Assembly (NCBI GenBank): GCA_020721445.1
Contig: DYMU01000007.1
Coordinates: 1 to 64,000 of the forward strand
From: Gemmobacter nectariphilus
Lineage (GTDB): Bacteria; Pseudomonadota; Alphaproteobacteria; Rhodobacterales; Rhodobacteraceae
Length of the DNA stretch: 64,000 nt
Direction: 5' to 3'
Below are positions 40,151 through 48,607 of this stretch, piece after piece. The position numbers and the translations under genes were made by a program. A model generated the notes under the pieces. The model had not been told where the DNA came from, did not search any database, and saw only the letters and a program-made list of their open reading frames with translations. The stretch's first letter is position 1. Each line of letters begins with the position of its first letter.

Positions 40151-40906
40151 ATGCCATGTGGCAAGGCAATGGTCTATGGTGATGCAAGTCATCGCGAAGA
40201 GCGGTCCCCGGACAGTGAAGTGCTGTCGGGCGGCGCAAAAAGCCACGATGTCTGGTTCATCAGATCGGGCATACTGCGCCTGCAACGTCATGCCTACGAT
40301 GGTCGCCGCCAGATCCTGTCGCTGTTCTTTCCCGGCGAGATCGTCGGCTTTGACGGCGAGTTCCGCGAGGGCGTAGCCGTCGAGGCCGCAACACAAAGCG
40401 GTCTGTGCCGAATTGATCGCCGCTGGTTCAACAGGATGGTGGATCAAAACGACAATCTGCGGGCCGAGCTTTTGCGCCAGAAACAGAATCAGCTTGACAG
40501 GTTACATTGGCTGACTTGGTCGCTTGGCGCGCTTGCACCAGAAGAGCGGCTTTGCGCCTTTCTCGCGCTGTCCAGCCAGTTCATGCCCTATCAGCCACTT
40601 CCCGACGGCACCGGGGTTCTGTCGATGCATCTGCCAAGAAGGGACATCGCCGATCTTCTGGGCACCACCGTGGAATCGATCAGCAGGATCGTTCACAAGC
40701 TGGCCGATACCGGGATCATCGAGATCAGGGATCCGGCGCATTTCCGGTTTCTGGATCTGCCCAAGCTGATCGCATTGGGAAAGATCGACGGGCATTTCGA
40801 CAGAATGGCCGTCGGCCTTGCCAGACGACGCGGACAGCTGGAACGCCTGATCGCAGGGGGGCCAAGAAGTCTGTCTGCTGCTGCGGCCGGTGGCCGGACA
40901 CGTTGA
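40151..40906 (+). CDS. Crp/Fnr-family regulator, probably 5'-truncated by IS21
   Basis: A 251-residue frame with a cyclic-nucleotide-binding-like fold (VWFIRSGILRLQRHAYDGRRQIL) and a C-terminal Crp-type helix-turn-helix (RRDIADLLGTTVESISRIVHKL). The recognition helix carries ExxSR, the FNR-type readout of TTGAT-N4-ATCAA. The effector domain begins unusually late: the sensor motif is reached at about residue 36, while FNR proteins have 20-30 more residues before it with cluster-binding Cys. The frame is open right back to the IS21 edge 10 bp upstream, with only a weak ribosome site. It therefore seems to have lost its original start. It may still be expressed from an IS-derived promoter but would lack any N-terminal Fe-S cluster. 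Confidence 0.8.
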   Translation: MPCGKAMVYGDASHREERSPDSEVLSGGAKSHDVWFIRSGILRLQRHAYDGRRQILSLFFPGEIVGFDGEFREGVAVEAATQSGLCRIDRRWFNRMVDQNDNLRAELLRQKQNQLDRLHWLTWSLGALAPEERLCAFLALSSQFMPYQPLPDGTGVLSMHLPRRDIADLLGTTVESISRIVHKLADTGIIEIRDPAHFRFLDLPKLIALGKIDGHFDRMAVGLARRRGQLERLIAGGPRSLSAAAAGGRTR

Positions 40907-40916
40907 CGGCGGTCAA
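40903..40916. promoter_or_regulatory. FNR-type site before hsp20
   Basis: TTGACGGCGGTCAA overlaps the stop codon of the crp/fnr gene. A class II start near 40951 leaves about 31 nt to the hsp20 ATG. Confidence 0.7.
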
Positions 40917-40981
40917 TGATCCGCTGGCGCGCGTTGATAACCTTCGCCCATCCGTAACCTGCCTAGAGGAGGAACTGGGAT

Positions 40982-41515
40982 ATGACCGCGAAGAAGACCG
41001 CAATTGAAGTAAAGCGCGAGCCCGCGCGCGAGGTTGTGGCTTCGGCGCAGGACTGGGAACCGATCCGGTCGTTGCGCCAGCAGATCGACCGTCTGTTTGC
41101 CGATTTCGACTGGCCCGACCTTGGCCGTTCCTGGCCGCACAGGGCCGCCATGTTGCCCCAGACATGGCCTGACTTCGGCGCCGCCGTGCCGCCGGTGGAC
41201 CTTGTCGAGCGCAATGGCGGATACGAGCTGCAAGCCGAATTGCCCGGCCTGACCGAGAACCAGATCGAGGTGAAGCTGGCCAATGGCATCCTCTCGATCA
41301 AGGGCGAGAAATCGTCCGAACGCATCGAGGATGAAGGTGACTATCACCTGCGCGAACGCAGCTTCGGCGCGTTCCAGCGCTCTTTCCGGGTGCCGGCGAA
41401 CGTCGATGCAGACAAGATCGAGGCAAAGTTCGACAAGGGCGTGCTGAAGGTCAGCCTGCCCAAGACCGCCGGCGCAATTCAGGAAGAGCGCAAGATCGAC
41501 GTCAAAGCTGCCTAG
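40982..41515 (+). CDS. Hsp20/alpha-crystallin small heat-shock protein
   Basis: A 177-residue protein with an alpha-crystallin domain in the C-terminal half (VDLVERNGGYELQAELPGL, GILSIKGEKS, FDKGVLKVSLPK). It is an ATP-independent chaperone that holds unfolded proteins. The AGGAGGAA site before ATG is strong. An FNR-type site lies at the expected distance upstream. It converges with the APH/ATPase gene and overlaps its last codons. Confidence 0.92.
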   Translation: MTAKKTAIEVKREPAREVVASAQDWEPIRSLRQQIDRLFADFDWPDLGRSWPHRAAMLPQTWPDFGAAVPPVDLVERNGGYELQAELPGLTENQIEVKLANGILSIKGEKSSERIEDEGDYHLRERSFGAFQRSFRVPANVDADKIEAKFDKGVLKVSLPKTAGAIQEERKIDVKAA

Positions 41516-43082
41516 GCAAGTCTGTCCCGTCCCCAACAGAGCCTAGGACGCTTTCAAGGGCCACGCGCGCTGTGGCCCTTGTTTTTTGTCTGGTGCCCGC
41601 GGCATCGAGGGTCGTCCAGTGCGGTGGAGGCACAGTGGCACCCGCCAAGTCGCGCTGGGCGCGCACCACTTTCGCATCCGCATCGGACGCATCCCCCTGA
41701 CGCGCTGTCACCCGTTCCAGCAGAACCCTCTCCGGCGCGGTCAGCCAAAGGCCATGGAAGGCAACGCCCGCGCGCGAGGCAAGCTCCCGGGCGGCGAGGC
41801 GATGGCTCTCATCCAGAAACGTGCCATCGAGGACGACACTTTTGCCCGCACCCAGCAGCGTCGCGGCCCGGGCAAACATCCGGTCATAGATCGCGCCGCG
41901 CGCGGTGGGCGCGTAATCCACACGGCTTGCGGCACTTTTGCGTTCGGTGTCGGTGCGCAGATGCACTGCCCCCGGACAGGGGCCGATCTCTGGCGCCAGA
42001 TCACGCGACAGAACCGTCTTGCCGGTGCCCGACATCCCGCCCACCGCGATCAGCGCCGCCGTTGTCGCGTCCAGATATGCGACGGCCTGCCGAAGATAAA
42101 GCCGTGCGTCTTCGGCCGAGGCACCGACCCGGCCTGTCGCCTCGTCCGTCTGCAACAGCACCATTGCCCGAATGGCGGCGCGCACGGACATGAACAAGGG
42201 CAACGCGGCAAGCCCTGCATCCTCGGGCCCCATCTGCCCGCCCCCCGTTGCGGCCAGAAGATACGAAGTCATCGCAATGTTGGCCTGCCGCCCAAGCCCG
42301 CGATGGCACAGATCCATCAGAAGGAACGCCAGATCGTACAGCACGTCGCAGGTGGCAAGCCGCTCGTCGAACTCCAGCGCGTCAAACAGCACCGGTTGCC
42401 CGTCGATCAGCAACAGATTGCGCAGGTGCAGGTCGCCATGCACCCGCCTGACGTGGCCCAGCGCCGCGCGGTCCTGCAAGGTGGCCGCCAGGATAGACAA
42501 TTGGTGCCGCGACCGATCCAGAAAGGCCCCCACCAGCCCGTCACCGACCAAGGGGGCCAGCGGGGTCAGCACGCGCCCCAACTCGTCAAGAATGTCACGG
42601 ATCAGATCATCACCCCGGTCTTGCAGCACCGGGCAGCCGGCATGAAACCGCTGCACCGCCTGACCCAGCACCTCGGCCACAGGATCGGTCAGCCGACCAC
42701 TGGCCGCGACCGCTGTCATTTCGCACTCGGCGGCAAAGCGATGCATCCGCAAGACCCATTCCACCGGTGGCCCGTTGCCGTTGAACTCCAGCCCCCCATC
42801 TGCACTCCGCGTCACCGGCACGACATCACGATAGATGATCGGGGCGGCTTGGCTGTTCAGCGCCAACTCTCGCTTCAGCAGGGCGCGCCGCAGGTCCGGC
42901 GTGGACTGGTCCAGATAGTCATAGCGGACTGCCCGCTTCATCTTCAGTGCCACGTCGCGGCCCAGAAACACATGCGCACAATGGGTCTGGACATGATCAA
43001 CAGGGCCACCGCCCAAGAACGCCCCTCCGGTCGTCAGAAAGCGGATCACTGCCGTCTGATCTGGATCTGTCATTCCATTCAT
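41502..43082 (-). CDS. Bifunctional APH-kinase-like/AAA ATPase protein
   Basis: A 526-residue protein. The N-terminal 330 residues resemble an aminoglycoside phosphotransferase-type kinase (VHGDLHLRNLLLIDGQPVLFDALEF, catalytic Asp in HGDLH). The C-terminal 180 residues are a P-loop zeta-toxin/gluconate-kinase-like ATPase (GGMSGTGKTVLSRDLA). Such fusions are widespread in stress clusters of proteobacteria; the substrate is unknown. A FNR-type site lies about 65-80 bp upstream. The 3' end overlaps hsp20 by 14 bp. Confidence 0.82.
   Translation of the reverse strand: MNGMTDPDQTAVIRFLTTGGAFLGGGPVDHVQTHCAHVFLGRDVALKMKRAVRYDYLDQSTPDLRRALLKRELALNSQAAPIIYRDVVPVTRSADGGLEFNGNGPPVEWVLRMHRFAAECEMTAVAASGRLTDPVAEVLGQAVQRFHAGCPVLQDRGDDLIRDILDELGRVLTPLAPLVGDGLVGAFLDRSRHQLSILAATLQDRAALGHVRRVHGDLHLRNLLLIDGQPVLFDALEFDERLATCDVLYDLAFLLMDLCHRGLGRQANIAMTSYLLAATGGGQMGPEDAGLAALPLFMSVRAAIRAMVLLQTDEATGRVGASAEDARLYLRQAVAYLDATTAALIAVGGMSGTGKTVLSRDLAPEIGPCPGAVHLRTDTERKSAASRVDYAPTARGAIYDRMFARAATLLGAGKSVVLDGTFLDESHRLAARELASRAGVAFHGLWLTAPERVLLERVTARQGDASDADAKVVRAQRDLAGATVPPPHWTTLDAAGTRQKTRATARVALESVLGSVGDGTDLPRQL
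41555..41590 (+). terminator. Intrinsic terminator after hsp20
   Basis: AAGGGCCAC-GCGCGCT-GTGGCCCTT followed by GTTTTTTG is a strong hairpin with a T-run. It lies inside the last codons of the convergent APH/ATPase gene, so one sequence serves both as terminator and as coding sequence. Confidence 0.85.
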
Positions 43083-43146
43083 CTTCGCCTAACAACCCCA
43101 CCTTCGCTGAAATACCCACTCTTCCATCATGCGCGCCTGCTTTGCG

Positions 43147-43160
43147 TTGATGATGGTCAA
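43147..43160. promoter_or_regulatory. FNR-type site before the APH/ATPase gene
   Basis: TTGATGATGGTCAA. For the minus strand a class II start near 43112 leaves about 30 nt to the ATG at 43082. Confidence 0.7.
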
Positions 43161-43211
43161 ACGGATCATCCGACGCATCAGATCAATCGCCTGCCGCTTA
43201 GGTGCTGCCTT

Positions 43212-45608
43212 CTAGACCCGCACCAAGGGCGTCTCTGCGGCGGCGACATGGCGTTTCACCGCAACGAAGCTGTCCGGGGTGACCGAGATCGAATCGATCC
43301 CGGCCTTGACCAGCAGGCGGGCAAAGGCGGGGTCGTTCGACGGGGCCTGCCCGCAAAGGCCGACCTTGGCCCCGGCCTTGTGGGCGCGGGCAATCAGGCT
43401 TTCGATCATCCACAGGACAGCGGGATCGGATTCGTCGAAAAGATCGGCCAGATCCTCGGCGTCGCGGTCGATGCCAAGGGTCAGCTGGGTCAGGTCGTTC
43501 GACCCGATGGAAAAGCCGTCAAAGCGGCTGGCGAAATCCTCGGCCAGGATCACATTCGCAGGTATCTCGCCCATGACATAGACCTGCAACCCGTCCTTGC
43601 CACGTTTCAGCCCGTGCTTGGCCATGGTGGCCAGCACAAGGTCGGCCTCTTTCGGGCTGCGGCAGAACGGGATCATCACGACCACATTGTCAAAACCCAT
43701 CTCGTTGCGCAGCCGGCAGATCGCCCTGCATTCCAGCGCAAAGCCCGCCTCGTAGCGCGGCGAGTAATAGCGCGAGGCGCCGCGAAAGCCGATCATCGGG
43801 TTTTCCTCATGCGGCTCGAACTCGCGCCCGCCCAAAAGCTCGGCATATTCGTTGGTCTTGAAATCGCTCATCCGCACGATCACCGGGCGCGGATAGGCGA
43901 CCGCAGCTATCTGCGACAGGCCGCGCGCCAGACCATCGACGAAATACGCGGTCTTGTCGGCAAAGCCCCGGGTCAGTTCGGCAATCTCGGCCTTGGCCGC
44001 CTGATCCTTCAGGCTGTCGAAGTGGACCAGCGCCATCGGATGAACCTTCAGCGCGTTGTTGACCACGAACTCCATCCGGGCAAGGCCGACGCCGTCAAAC
44101 GGCAGCCGCCACCAGCGGAACGCGGCCGAGGGGTTGGCAAGGTTGAGCATGATCTTGGTGCGCGTCTGCGGCAGGTCGTCCAGCCGCAGAACCTCGCTGG
44201 TGAATTCGGCGATACCTTCATGGATCACGCCTTCATCGCCCCCCACGCAAGAGACGGTCACCTCTTGTTCGTCATGCAGGACATGCGTGGCGTTGCCGGT
44301 GCCGACGATGGCTGGCAGGCCCAGTTCGCGGCTGACAATGGCGGCGTGGCTGGTGCGGCCGCCATGGTCGGTCACGATGGCCGAGGCGCGCTTCATGATC
44401 GGCACCCAGTCGGGGTCGGTGGTGCCCGTCACCAGAATAGAGCCGTCGACGAACTGGTCGATCTGATGCGCGGATTCGATGATGCTGACCCGGCCGGTGG
44501 CGACCGCCGAGCCGACGCTAAGGCCTTTCAGCAGCACTTTCCCGGCCTTCTGGACGCTGTAGGACTTGATCGCCCCGGTATCGGCGCGCGATTGCACGGT
44601 TTCGGGCCGGGCCTGAACAATGAACAACTCGCCCGTATCGCCGTCGCGCGCCCATTCCATGTCCATCGGCAGGCCATAGTGCGCCTCGATGGTCACGGCC
44701 ATGCGGGCAAGGTCAAGGATTTCGGCGTCCGACAGGACAAAGGCCGCGCGTTCGGCCTTGGAGGTGGGGACGTTCTTTGTCTCGCCACTGGCGCTGCCAG
44801 CATAGATCATCTTGATCTGTTTCGAGCCGAGCGATTTCTTGACGATGGGGGTCAGGGATGTCTTGGCAAGGAAGGGCTTGTAGACTTCGTATTCGTCGGG
44901 GTTGACCGCGCCCTGCACGACGTTTTCGCCCAGCCCCCAAGCCGCCGTGATCAGCGCAACCTTGTCAAAGCCGCTTTCAGTGTCGATGGAAAACATCACG
45001 CCCGCACCACCGGTATCGGACCGCACCATGCGCTGCACGCCAATCGACAAGGCGACCTTGGAATGACCAAACCCCTGCAACTGGCGGTAGGTGATGGCCC
45101 GGTCGGTGAACAGCGACGCATAGCAGCGCCGACACGCCGCGAGGACCGCCTTTTCGCCGCGCACGTTCAGGTAGGTTTCCTGTTGGCCGGCAAAACTGGC
45201 ATCCGGAAGATCCTCGGCGGTGGCCGATGACCGGACAGCGACCGGCAGCTCACTCATCCCGGCCCTGCGCGACAACTCGCGGTAGGCGCCAAGGATGTCG
45301 GCCTCGATGTCCTTCGGCCAATCGCCGTGCAGGATCATTGCGCGCACCTGCGCGCCGGCATCGTGCAGCGTGATTTTATGATCTTGCCACTGCGCGATCA
45401 CATCGTCGATCCGTGCCTCAAGGTGATTGGCGGTCAGGTAGGCGCGGTAGGCATCGGCGGTGGTCGCAAATCCACCGGGAACCTTGATGCCCTTCTTGCC
45501 CAATTGCCGGACCATCTCTCCCAGCGAGCTGTTCTTGCCCCCAACCAAGGCAACATCGCCGCGCGACAGATCTTCGAACCACAGGACGTTGACAGGTTTC
45601 TTCGGCAT
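43212..45608 (-). CDS. ppsA: Phosphoenolpyruvate synthase
   Basis: A 798-residue PEP synthase. It starts MPKKPVNVLWFEDLSRGDV after AAGGAGAG; the longer ORF-track start is not needed. The ATP-grasp part (SSATAEDLPDASFAGQQETY) is followed by the phospho-His domain GGRTSHAAIVSRELGLPAIV with His near 421 and a C-terminal PEP-binding TIM barrel (GFSIGSNDLTQLTLGIDRD). It makes PEP from pyruvate and ATP for gluconeogenesis. An FNR-type site lies upstream. Confidence 0.93.
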   Translation of the reverse strand: MPKKPVNVLWFEDLSRGDVALVGGKNSSLGEMVRQLGKKGIKVPGGFATTADAYRAYLTANHLEARIDDVIAQWQDHKITLHDAGAQVRAMILHGDWPKDIEADILGAYRELSRRAGMSELPVAVRSSATAEDLPDASFAGQQETYLNVRGEKAVLAACRRCYASLFTDRAITYRQLQGFGHSKVALSIGVQRMVRSDTGGAGVMFSIDTESGFDKVALITAAWGLGENVVQGAVNPDEYEVYKPFLAKTSLTPIVKKSLGSKQIKMIYAGSASGETKNVPTSKAERAAFVLSDAEILDLARMAVTIEAHYGLPMDMEWARDGDTGELFIVQARPETVQSRADTGAIKSYSVQKAGKVLLKGLSVGSAVATGRVSIIESAHQIDQFVDGSILVTGTTDPDWVPIMKRASAIVTDHGGRTSHAAIVSRELGLPAIVGTGNATHVLHDEQEVTVSCVGGDEGVIHEGIAEFTSEVLRLDDLPQTRTKIMLNLANPSAAFRWWRLPFDGVGLARMEFVVNNALKVHPMALVHFDSLKDQAAKAEIAELTRGFADKTAYFVDGLARGLSQIAAVAYPRPVIVRMSDFKTNEYAELLGGREFEPHEENPMIGFRGASRYYSPRYEAGFALECRAICRLRNEMGFDNVVVMIPFCRSPKEADLVLATMAKHGLKRGKDGLQVYVMGEIPANVILAEDFASRFDGFSIGSNDLTQLTLGIDRDAEDLADLFDESDPAVLWMIESLIARAHKAGAKVGLCGQAPSNDPAFARLLVKAGIDSISVTPDSFVAVKRHVAAAETPLVRV

Positions 45609-45672
45609 CGCGCTCTCCTTCCGGGCGGGAACACTGCACGCAAAAGCATGCGCCTTCTTTTCGGACCCGGTC

Positions 45673-45686
45673 TTGACCGGCATCAA
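45673..45686. promoter_or_regulatory. FNR-type site in the ppsA/small ORF divergent promoter
   Basis: TTGACCGGCATCAA. For ppsA a class II start near 45638 leaves about 30 nt to the ATG. In the other direction a start near 45721 would be 13 nt before the small ORF. Confidence 0.7.
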
Positions 45687-45733
45687 GGCGATCAGGGAAA
45701 TCCCGTGGTCTCATCGAAAATCAGCAAAAAGAC

Positions 45734-45889
45734 ATGGAGGCCAAGATAGCCAAGACGGACATCCTGCATCTTATGCAACGGGTCAAGGCTGCCTTGGCGC
45801 TGGATGACGCGATGCTGGCCGAGGCGGCGGGTGCCGTGCGGCGGGTGTTTCCGTCGATACCCGATCATGCAGAAGGTGGCGCCCAGTAA
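45734..45889 (+). CDS. Small hypothetical protein (51 residues)
   Basis: Below the ORF-track cut-off. It starts MEAKIAKTDILHLMQRVKAA and is helical, with mixed charge and no signal. The ribosome site is weak. It lies just downstream of the FNR-type site shared with ppsA and ends 54 bp before the RcnR-type gene. No family is recognised. Confidence rests on composition and position only. Confidence 0.45.
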   Translation: MEAKIAKTDILHLMQRVKAALALDDAMLAEAAGAVRRVFPSIPDHAEGGAQ

Positions 45890-45914
45890 AATGTGCCGTT
45901 CTTGTTTCTTGCGT

Positions 45915-45933
45915 TATCCCCCCTAGGGGCTTA
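45915..45933. promoter_or_regulatory. Probable RcnR/CsoR-type operator
   Basis: TATCCCCCCTAGGGGCTTA contains the perfect palindrome CCCCTAGGGG inside a C/G tract. RcnR-type regulators bind G/C tracts flanked by short AT-rich inverted repeats. It lies 11 bp before the start of the regulator gene, so autoregulation is likely. Confidence 0.6.
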
Positions 45934-45943
45934 CGGCTTGGAT

Positions 45944-46201
45944 ATGACAGAACCTCATGCACATGCAAGCCACCCTGCCATTGCCACCCGGCTGAAACGT
46001 GCCGAGGGGCACTTGCGCCGTGTGATCGGAATGATCGAGGAGGGGCGGCCTTGCCTTGACCTTGCCACGCAACTGCATGCCGTCGAGCGTGCGGTGGCCG
46101 AGGCGAAGCGGGTGCTGATCCACGACCATATCGACCATTGTGTGACCACAGGAGGTGCGCACGATCTGGCCGAGATCAAATCCCTGACAAAGCTGCTTTA
46201 G
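45944..46201 (+). CDS. RcnR/CsoR-family metal-responsive repressor
   Basis: About 85 residues of the all-helical CsoR/RcnR/FrmR family (MTEPHAHASHPAIATRLKRA, GHLRRVIGMIEEGRPC, HIDHCV). The N-terminal His cluster and the Cys in GRPC are candidate metal ligands, and His at several positions points to nickel/cobalt rather than copper. The ATG at 45944 is preferred; the ORF-track start adds a hydrophobic run that includes the operator. It is followed without a gap by an exporter with a His-rich tail. Confidence 0.85.
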   Translation: MTEPHAHASHPAIATRLKRAEGHLRRVIGMIEEGRPCLDLATQLHAVERAVAEAKRVLIHDHIDHCVTTGGAHDLAEIKSLTKLL

Positions 46202-47509
46202 ATGCTGGGAACCCTGCGCAATCCGACCTTTCGCCACCTGTTCGCCGCGCAGATCGTGGCACTGGTCGGCACCGGGCTTGCCACCGTCGCGCTGGGGCTG
46301 CTGGCCTGGCAACTGGCAGGTGACAACGCAGGTGCGGTGCTGGGCACGGCGCTGGCCATCAAGATGGTGGCCTATGTCACGCTGGCCCCGGTGGCGGCGG
46401 CAATTGCCGAACGCCTGCCACGTCGGGGCTTTCTGGTGGCGCTGGACCTGATCCGCGCAGGCGTGATCGCCTGCCTGCCCTTCGTCGATCAGGTCTGGCA
46501 GATCTATGTGCTGATCTTTTTCCTTCAGGCGGCCTCGGCGGGTTTTACCCCGGCGTTTCAGGCGGTCATCCCCGATGTGCTGAAGGACGAGGGCGACTAT
46601 ACCAACGCCCTGTCGCTGCTGCGGCTGGCCGAGGATCTGGAGCAACTCGCCTCGCCCATGATCGCGGCGCTGCTGTTGACCGTGGTCAGCTTTCCGGTGC
46701 TGTTTGCAGGCACGGTGGTGGGGTTTGTCGCATCCGCCCTGCTGGTGGTGACAGCGCATCTGCCAGATCGGGTGCGTGCCGATAACAGCCATTTCCGGGC
46801 CGACGTGACCAAAGGGGTTCGCATCTACACCCGCACCCCCCGCCTGCGCGGGTTGATGGTGATGGAGGCTGCGGTCGCCGCCGCCGGGGCGATGGTCTAT
46901 GTCAACACGGTGGTTCTTGTGCAGGCACGGCTGGGTCTGGGTGAACAGGCCGTCGCACTGGCCTTTGCCGGTTTTGGCGCGGGGTCGATGCTGGCGGCGT
47001 TTATGCTGCCGCGCATCCTTGACCGGTTGGAGGATCGCCCGGTGATGATCGGCGGCGCGGCGCTGATGGTGGCGGGCGTGGCGCTGGTGCCGCTGGTGGG
47101 CAGCCTTGCCGCGCTGATTGCCCTTTGGGCCATCATCGGCTTTGGTTTTTCGCTGACGCAAACCCCCATTGGGCGGATCATCAACCGATCCGCGCGCGAA
47201 GCCGACCGGGGTGCCGTCTTTGCCGCGCAATTTGCGCTGTCGCACGCCTGTTGGCTGGTGACCTATCCGCTGGCAGGCTGGATCGGCGCCGGGGCGGGGC
47301 TAGGCGTCGCCGCACTTGTCCTTGCCGGGATCGGCGCGCTTGGGCTTGTGGCCGTGCTGCGCATCTGGCCTGCACAGGATGCCAGCGAACTGGCCCATGA
47401 TCACCCCGACCTGCCACCTGACCACCCGCATCTGGCCGAACACGGGCCCCATCACGCCCATAGCTTCGTGATCGACGACCTGCACCGCCGCTGGCCGCGC
47501 GCGGCCTGA
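46202..47509 (+). CDS. NreB-like MFS metal exporter with His-rich C-terminus
   Basis: A 435-residue MFS transporter with about 12 membrane segments (MLGTLRNPTFRHLFAAQIVA). The last 40 residues are rich in His (ELAHDHPDLPPDHPHLAE, HGPHHAHS), as in NreB-type nickel exporters. It starts one base after the stop of the RcnR-type gene, so repressor and exporter form one operon for nickel/cobalt efflux. Metal identity is inferred. Confidence 0.82.
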   Translation: MLGTLRNPTFRHLFAAQIVALVGTGLATVALGLLAWQLAGDNAGAVLGTALAIKMVAYVTLAPVAAAIAERLPRRGFLVALDLIRAGVIACLPFVDQVWQIYVLIFFLQAASAGFTPAFQAVIPDVLKDEGDYTNALSLLRLAEDLEQLASPMIAALLLTVVSFPVLFAGTVVGFVASALLVVTAHLPDRVRADNSHFRADVTKGVRIYTRTPRLRGLMVMEAAVAAAGAMVYVNTVVLVQARLGLGEQAVALAFAGFGAGSMLAAFMLPRILDRLEDRPVMIGGAALMVAGVALVPLVGSLAALIALWAIIGFGFSLTQTPIGRIINRSAREADRGAVFAAQFALSHACWLVTYPLAGWIGAGAGLGVAALVLAGIGALGLVAVLRIWPAQDASELAHDHPDLPPDHPHLAEHGPHHAHSFVIDDLHRRWPRAA

Positions 47510-47515
47510 TCCGCC

Positions 47516-47941
47516 CTATTTGCCGAAATCGGCCATGGTGATCCCGCCGTGGCCGTTCTTGTCCAGCTTGGCAAACCAGCGGTCAGCCCCGGACAGGAAC
47601 TCGGCCTCGGACACGCGCCCGTCACTGTCTTGATCGCTGGCGGCCAGACCCATGGCATCGGCCACCTTTTGCATCTGGGCGCGTTCCGGGCCTTGATAGG
47701 CGTCGACATCATTCTGGCGGGCCTCGTCGAACATCACATACTCGGTCGCGTCGATGAACCCATCGTCGTTGGCGTCAAAGGTGACAAAGACGCTGCTGCG
47801 CATTTCGCGCAGTTCTTCGACGGTTGCGGTGCCATTGCCGTTCAGATCCCAGTTGGCAAGAAACTGATCCCCCGGCGTTGTCTGGGCGAACAGGGCGGTG
47901 GCAGACAGAAGAAGTGCGGCTGTGGTCACACGCAGGATCAT
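47516..47941 (-). CDS. Secreted EF-hand calcium-binding protein
   Basis: A 141-residue protein with a signal peptide (MILRVTTAALLLSATALFAQ) and several EF-hand loops (DLNGNGTATVEE, DANDDGFIDATE, DQDSDGRVSEAE, DKNGHGGITMAD). It is probably a periplasmic Ca2+-binding protein. It lies next to a cytochrome b561 gene and a second EF-hand gene on the same strand. Confidence 0.85.
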   Translation of the reverse strand: MILRVTTAALLLSATALFAQTTPGDQFLANWDLNGNGTATVEELREMRSSVFVTFDANDDGFIDATEYVMFDEARQNDVDAYQGPERAQMQKVADAMGLAASDQDSDGRVSEAEFLSGADRWFAKLDKNGHGGITMADFGK

Positions 47942-48058
47942 GGGAAGTATTCCTTTTCAGAAGGGGCTGTGCCCGTTGGAGAGGGAGCGCCGCCTGTCGG
48001 TGCAAAGAACCGAAGTCCGTAGGCATTGAGCAGGCGACGCAAGGGGCGACAGTCGATG

Positions 48059-48562
48059 TCAGTGTGCCGGACGGATCATCCGCGCCAATACGTTGTTTTT
48101 CAGCACGATCTTGTGGAAGGGCACGGCCAGCACGTGCAGCGCGACCAAGGCCAGCAGAACCACCTTCAGCACATTGTGCACCTGCGCCGCAGCGGTGACA
48201 TCGCCGAACCAGGCCAGTGATCCCGATACCGACATCAGCGCCAGCACGGCATAGAACGCCCAATGCGCGAAATGGCTGAGGGTCTTCAGCGGGGCAGGCT
48301 CATTCTCGGGCTGCAGCGGCACGCCGCGCTTCAGGCGCAGCACCAGGCGCCACAGGACGAAGGCAAGGATCAGCGCGCCACCGGCCACATGGGCAAGGAT
48401 CAGCGGATCAAAAGCGAAGTCTTGCCCGGCGCGAATGGCCTCCCATGCGCCCGAGATCGAGTCCTTGAAGATATATTGCCCGGCAACAAGGGCGGCGACG
48501 GCCCAGTGCAGGCCGATTTGAGTGCGTGAGTAACCGGTTGGATGTGTCATGGTTTTGTCCAT
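48059..48562 (-). CDS. Cytochrome b561
   Basis: About 167 residues with four membrane segments. His residues in IGLHWAVAALVAG, ILAHVAG, FAHWAFYAVLAL and VALHVLAVPFHKIV match the di-heme ligands of bacterial cytochrome b561. It moves electrons between the quinone pool and a periplasmic partner. The start is not certain; ATG codons at 48562 and 48550 are both possible. Confidence 0.88.
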   Translation of the reverse strand: MDKTMTHPTGYSRTQIGLHWAVAALVAGQYIFKDSISGAWEAIRAGQDFAFDPLILAHVAGGALILAFVLWRLVLRLKRGVPLQPENEPAPLKTLSHFAHWAFYAVLALMSVSGSLAWFGDVTAAAQVHNVLKVVLLALVALHVLAVPFHKIVLKNNVLARMIRPAH

Positions 48563-48607
48563 CAATGTGTCTGGCGGACGCAGGTCACGCCCGCCAGTGA
48601 GGCTTGA

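Noticed and set aside
41586-45230. 1214-residue plus-strand ORF
   Set aside because: It is antisense to the clear APH/ATPase and PEP synthase genes, is rich in His, Gln and Arg, and has no domain. It is a high-GC shadow frame.
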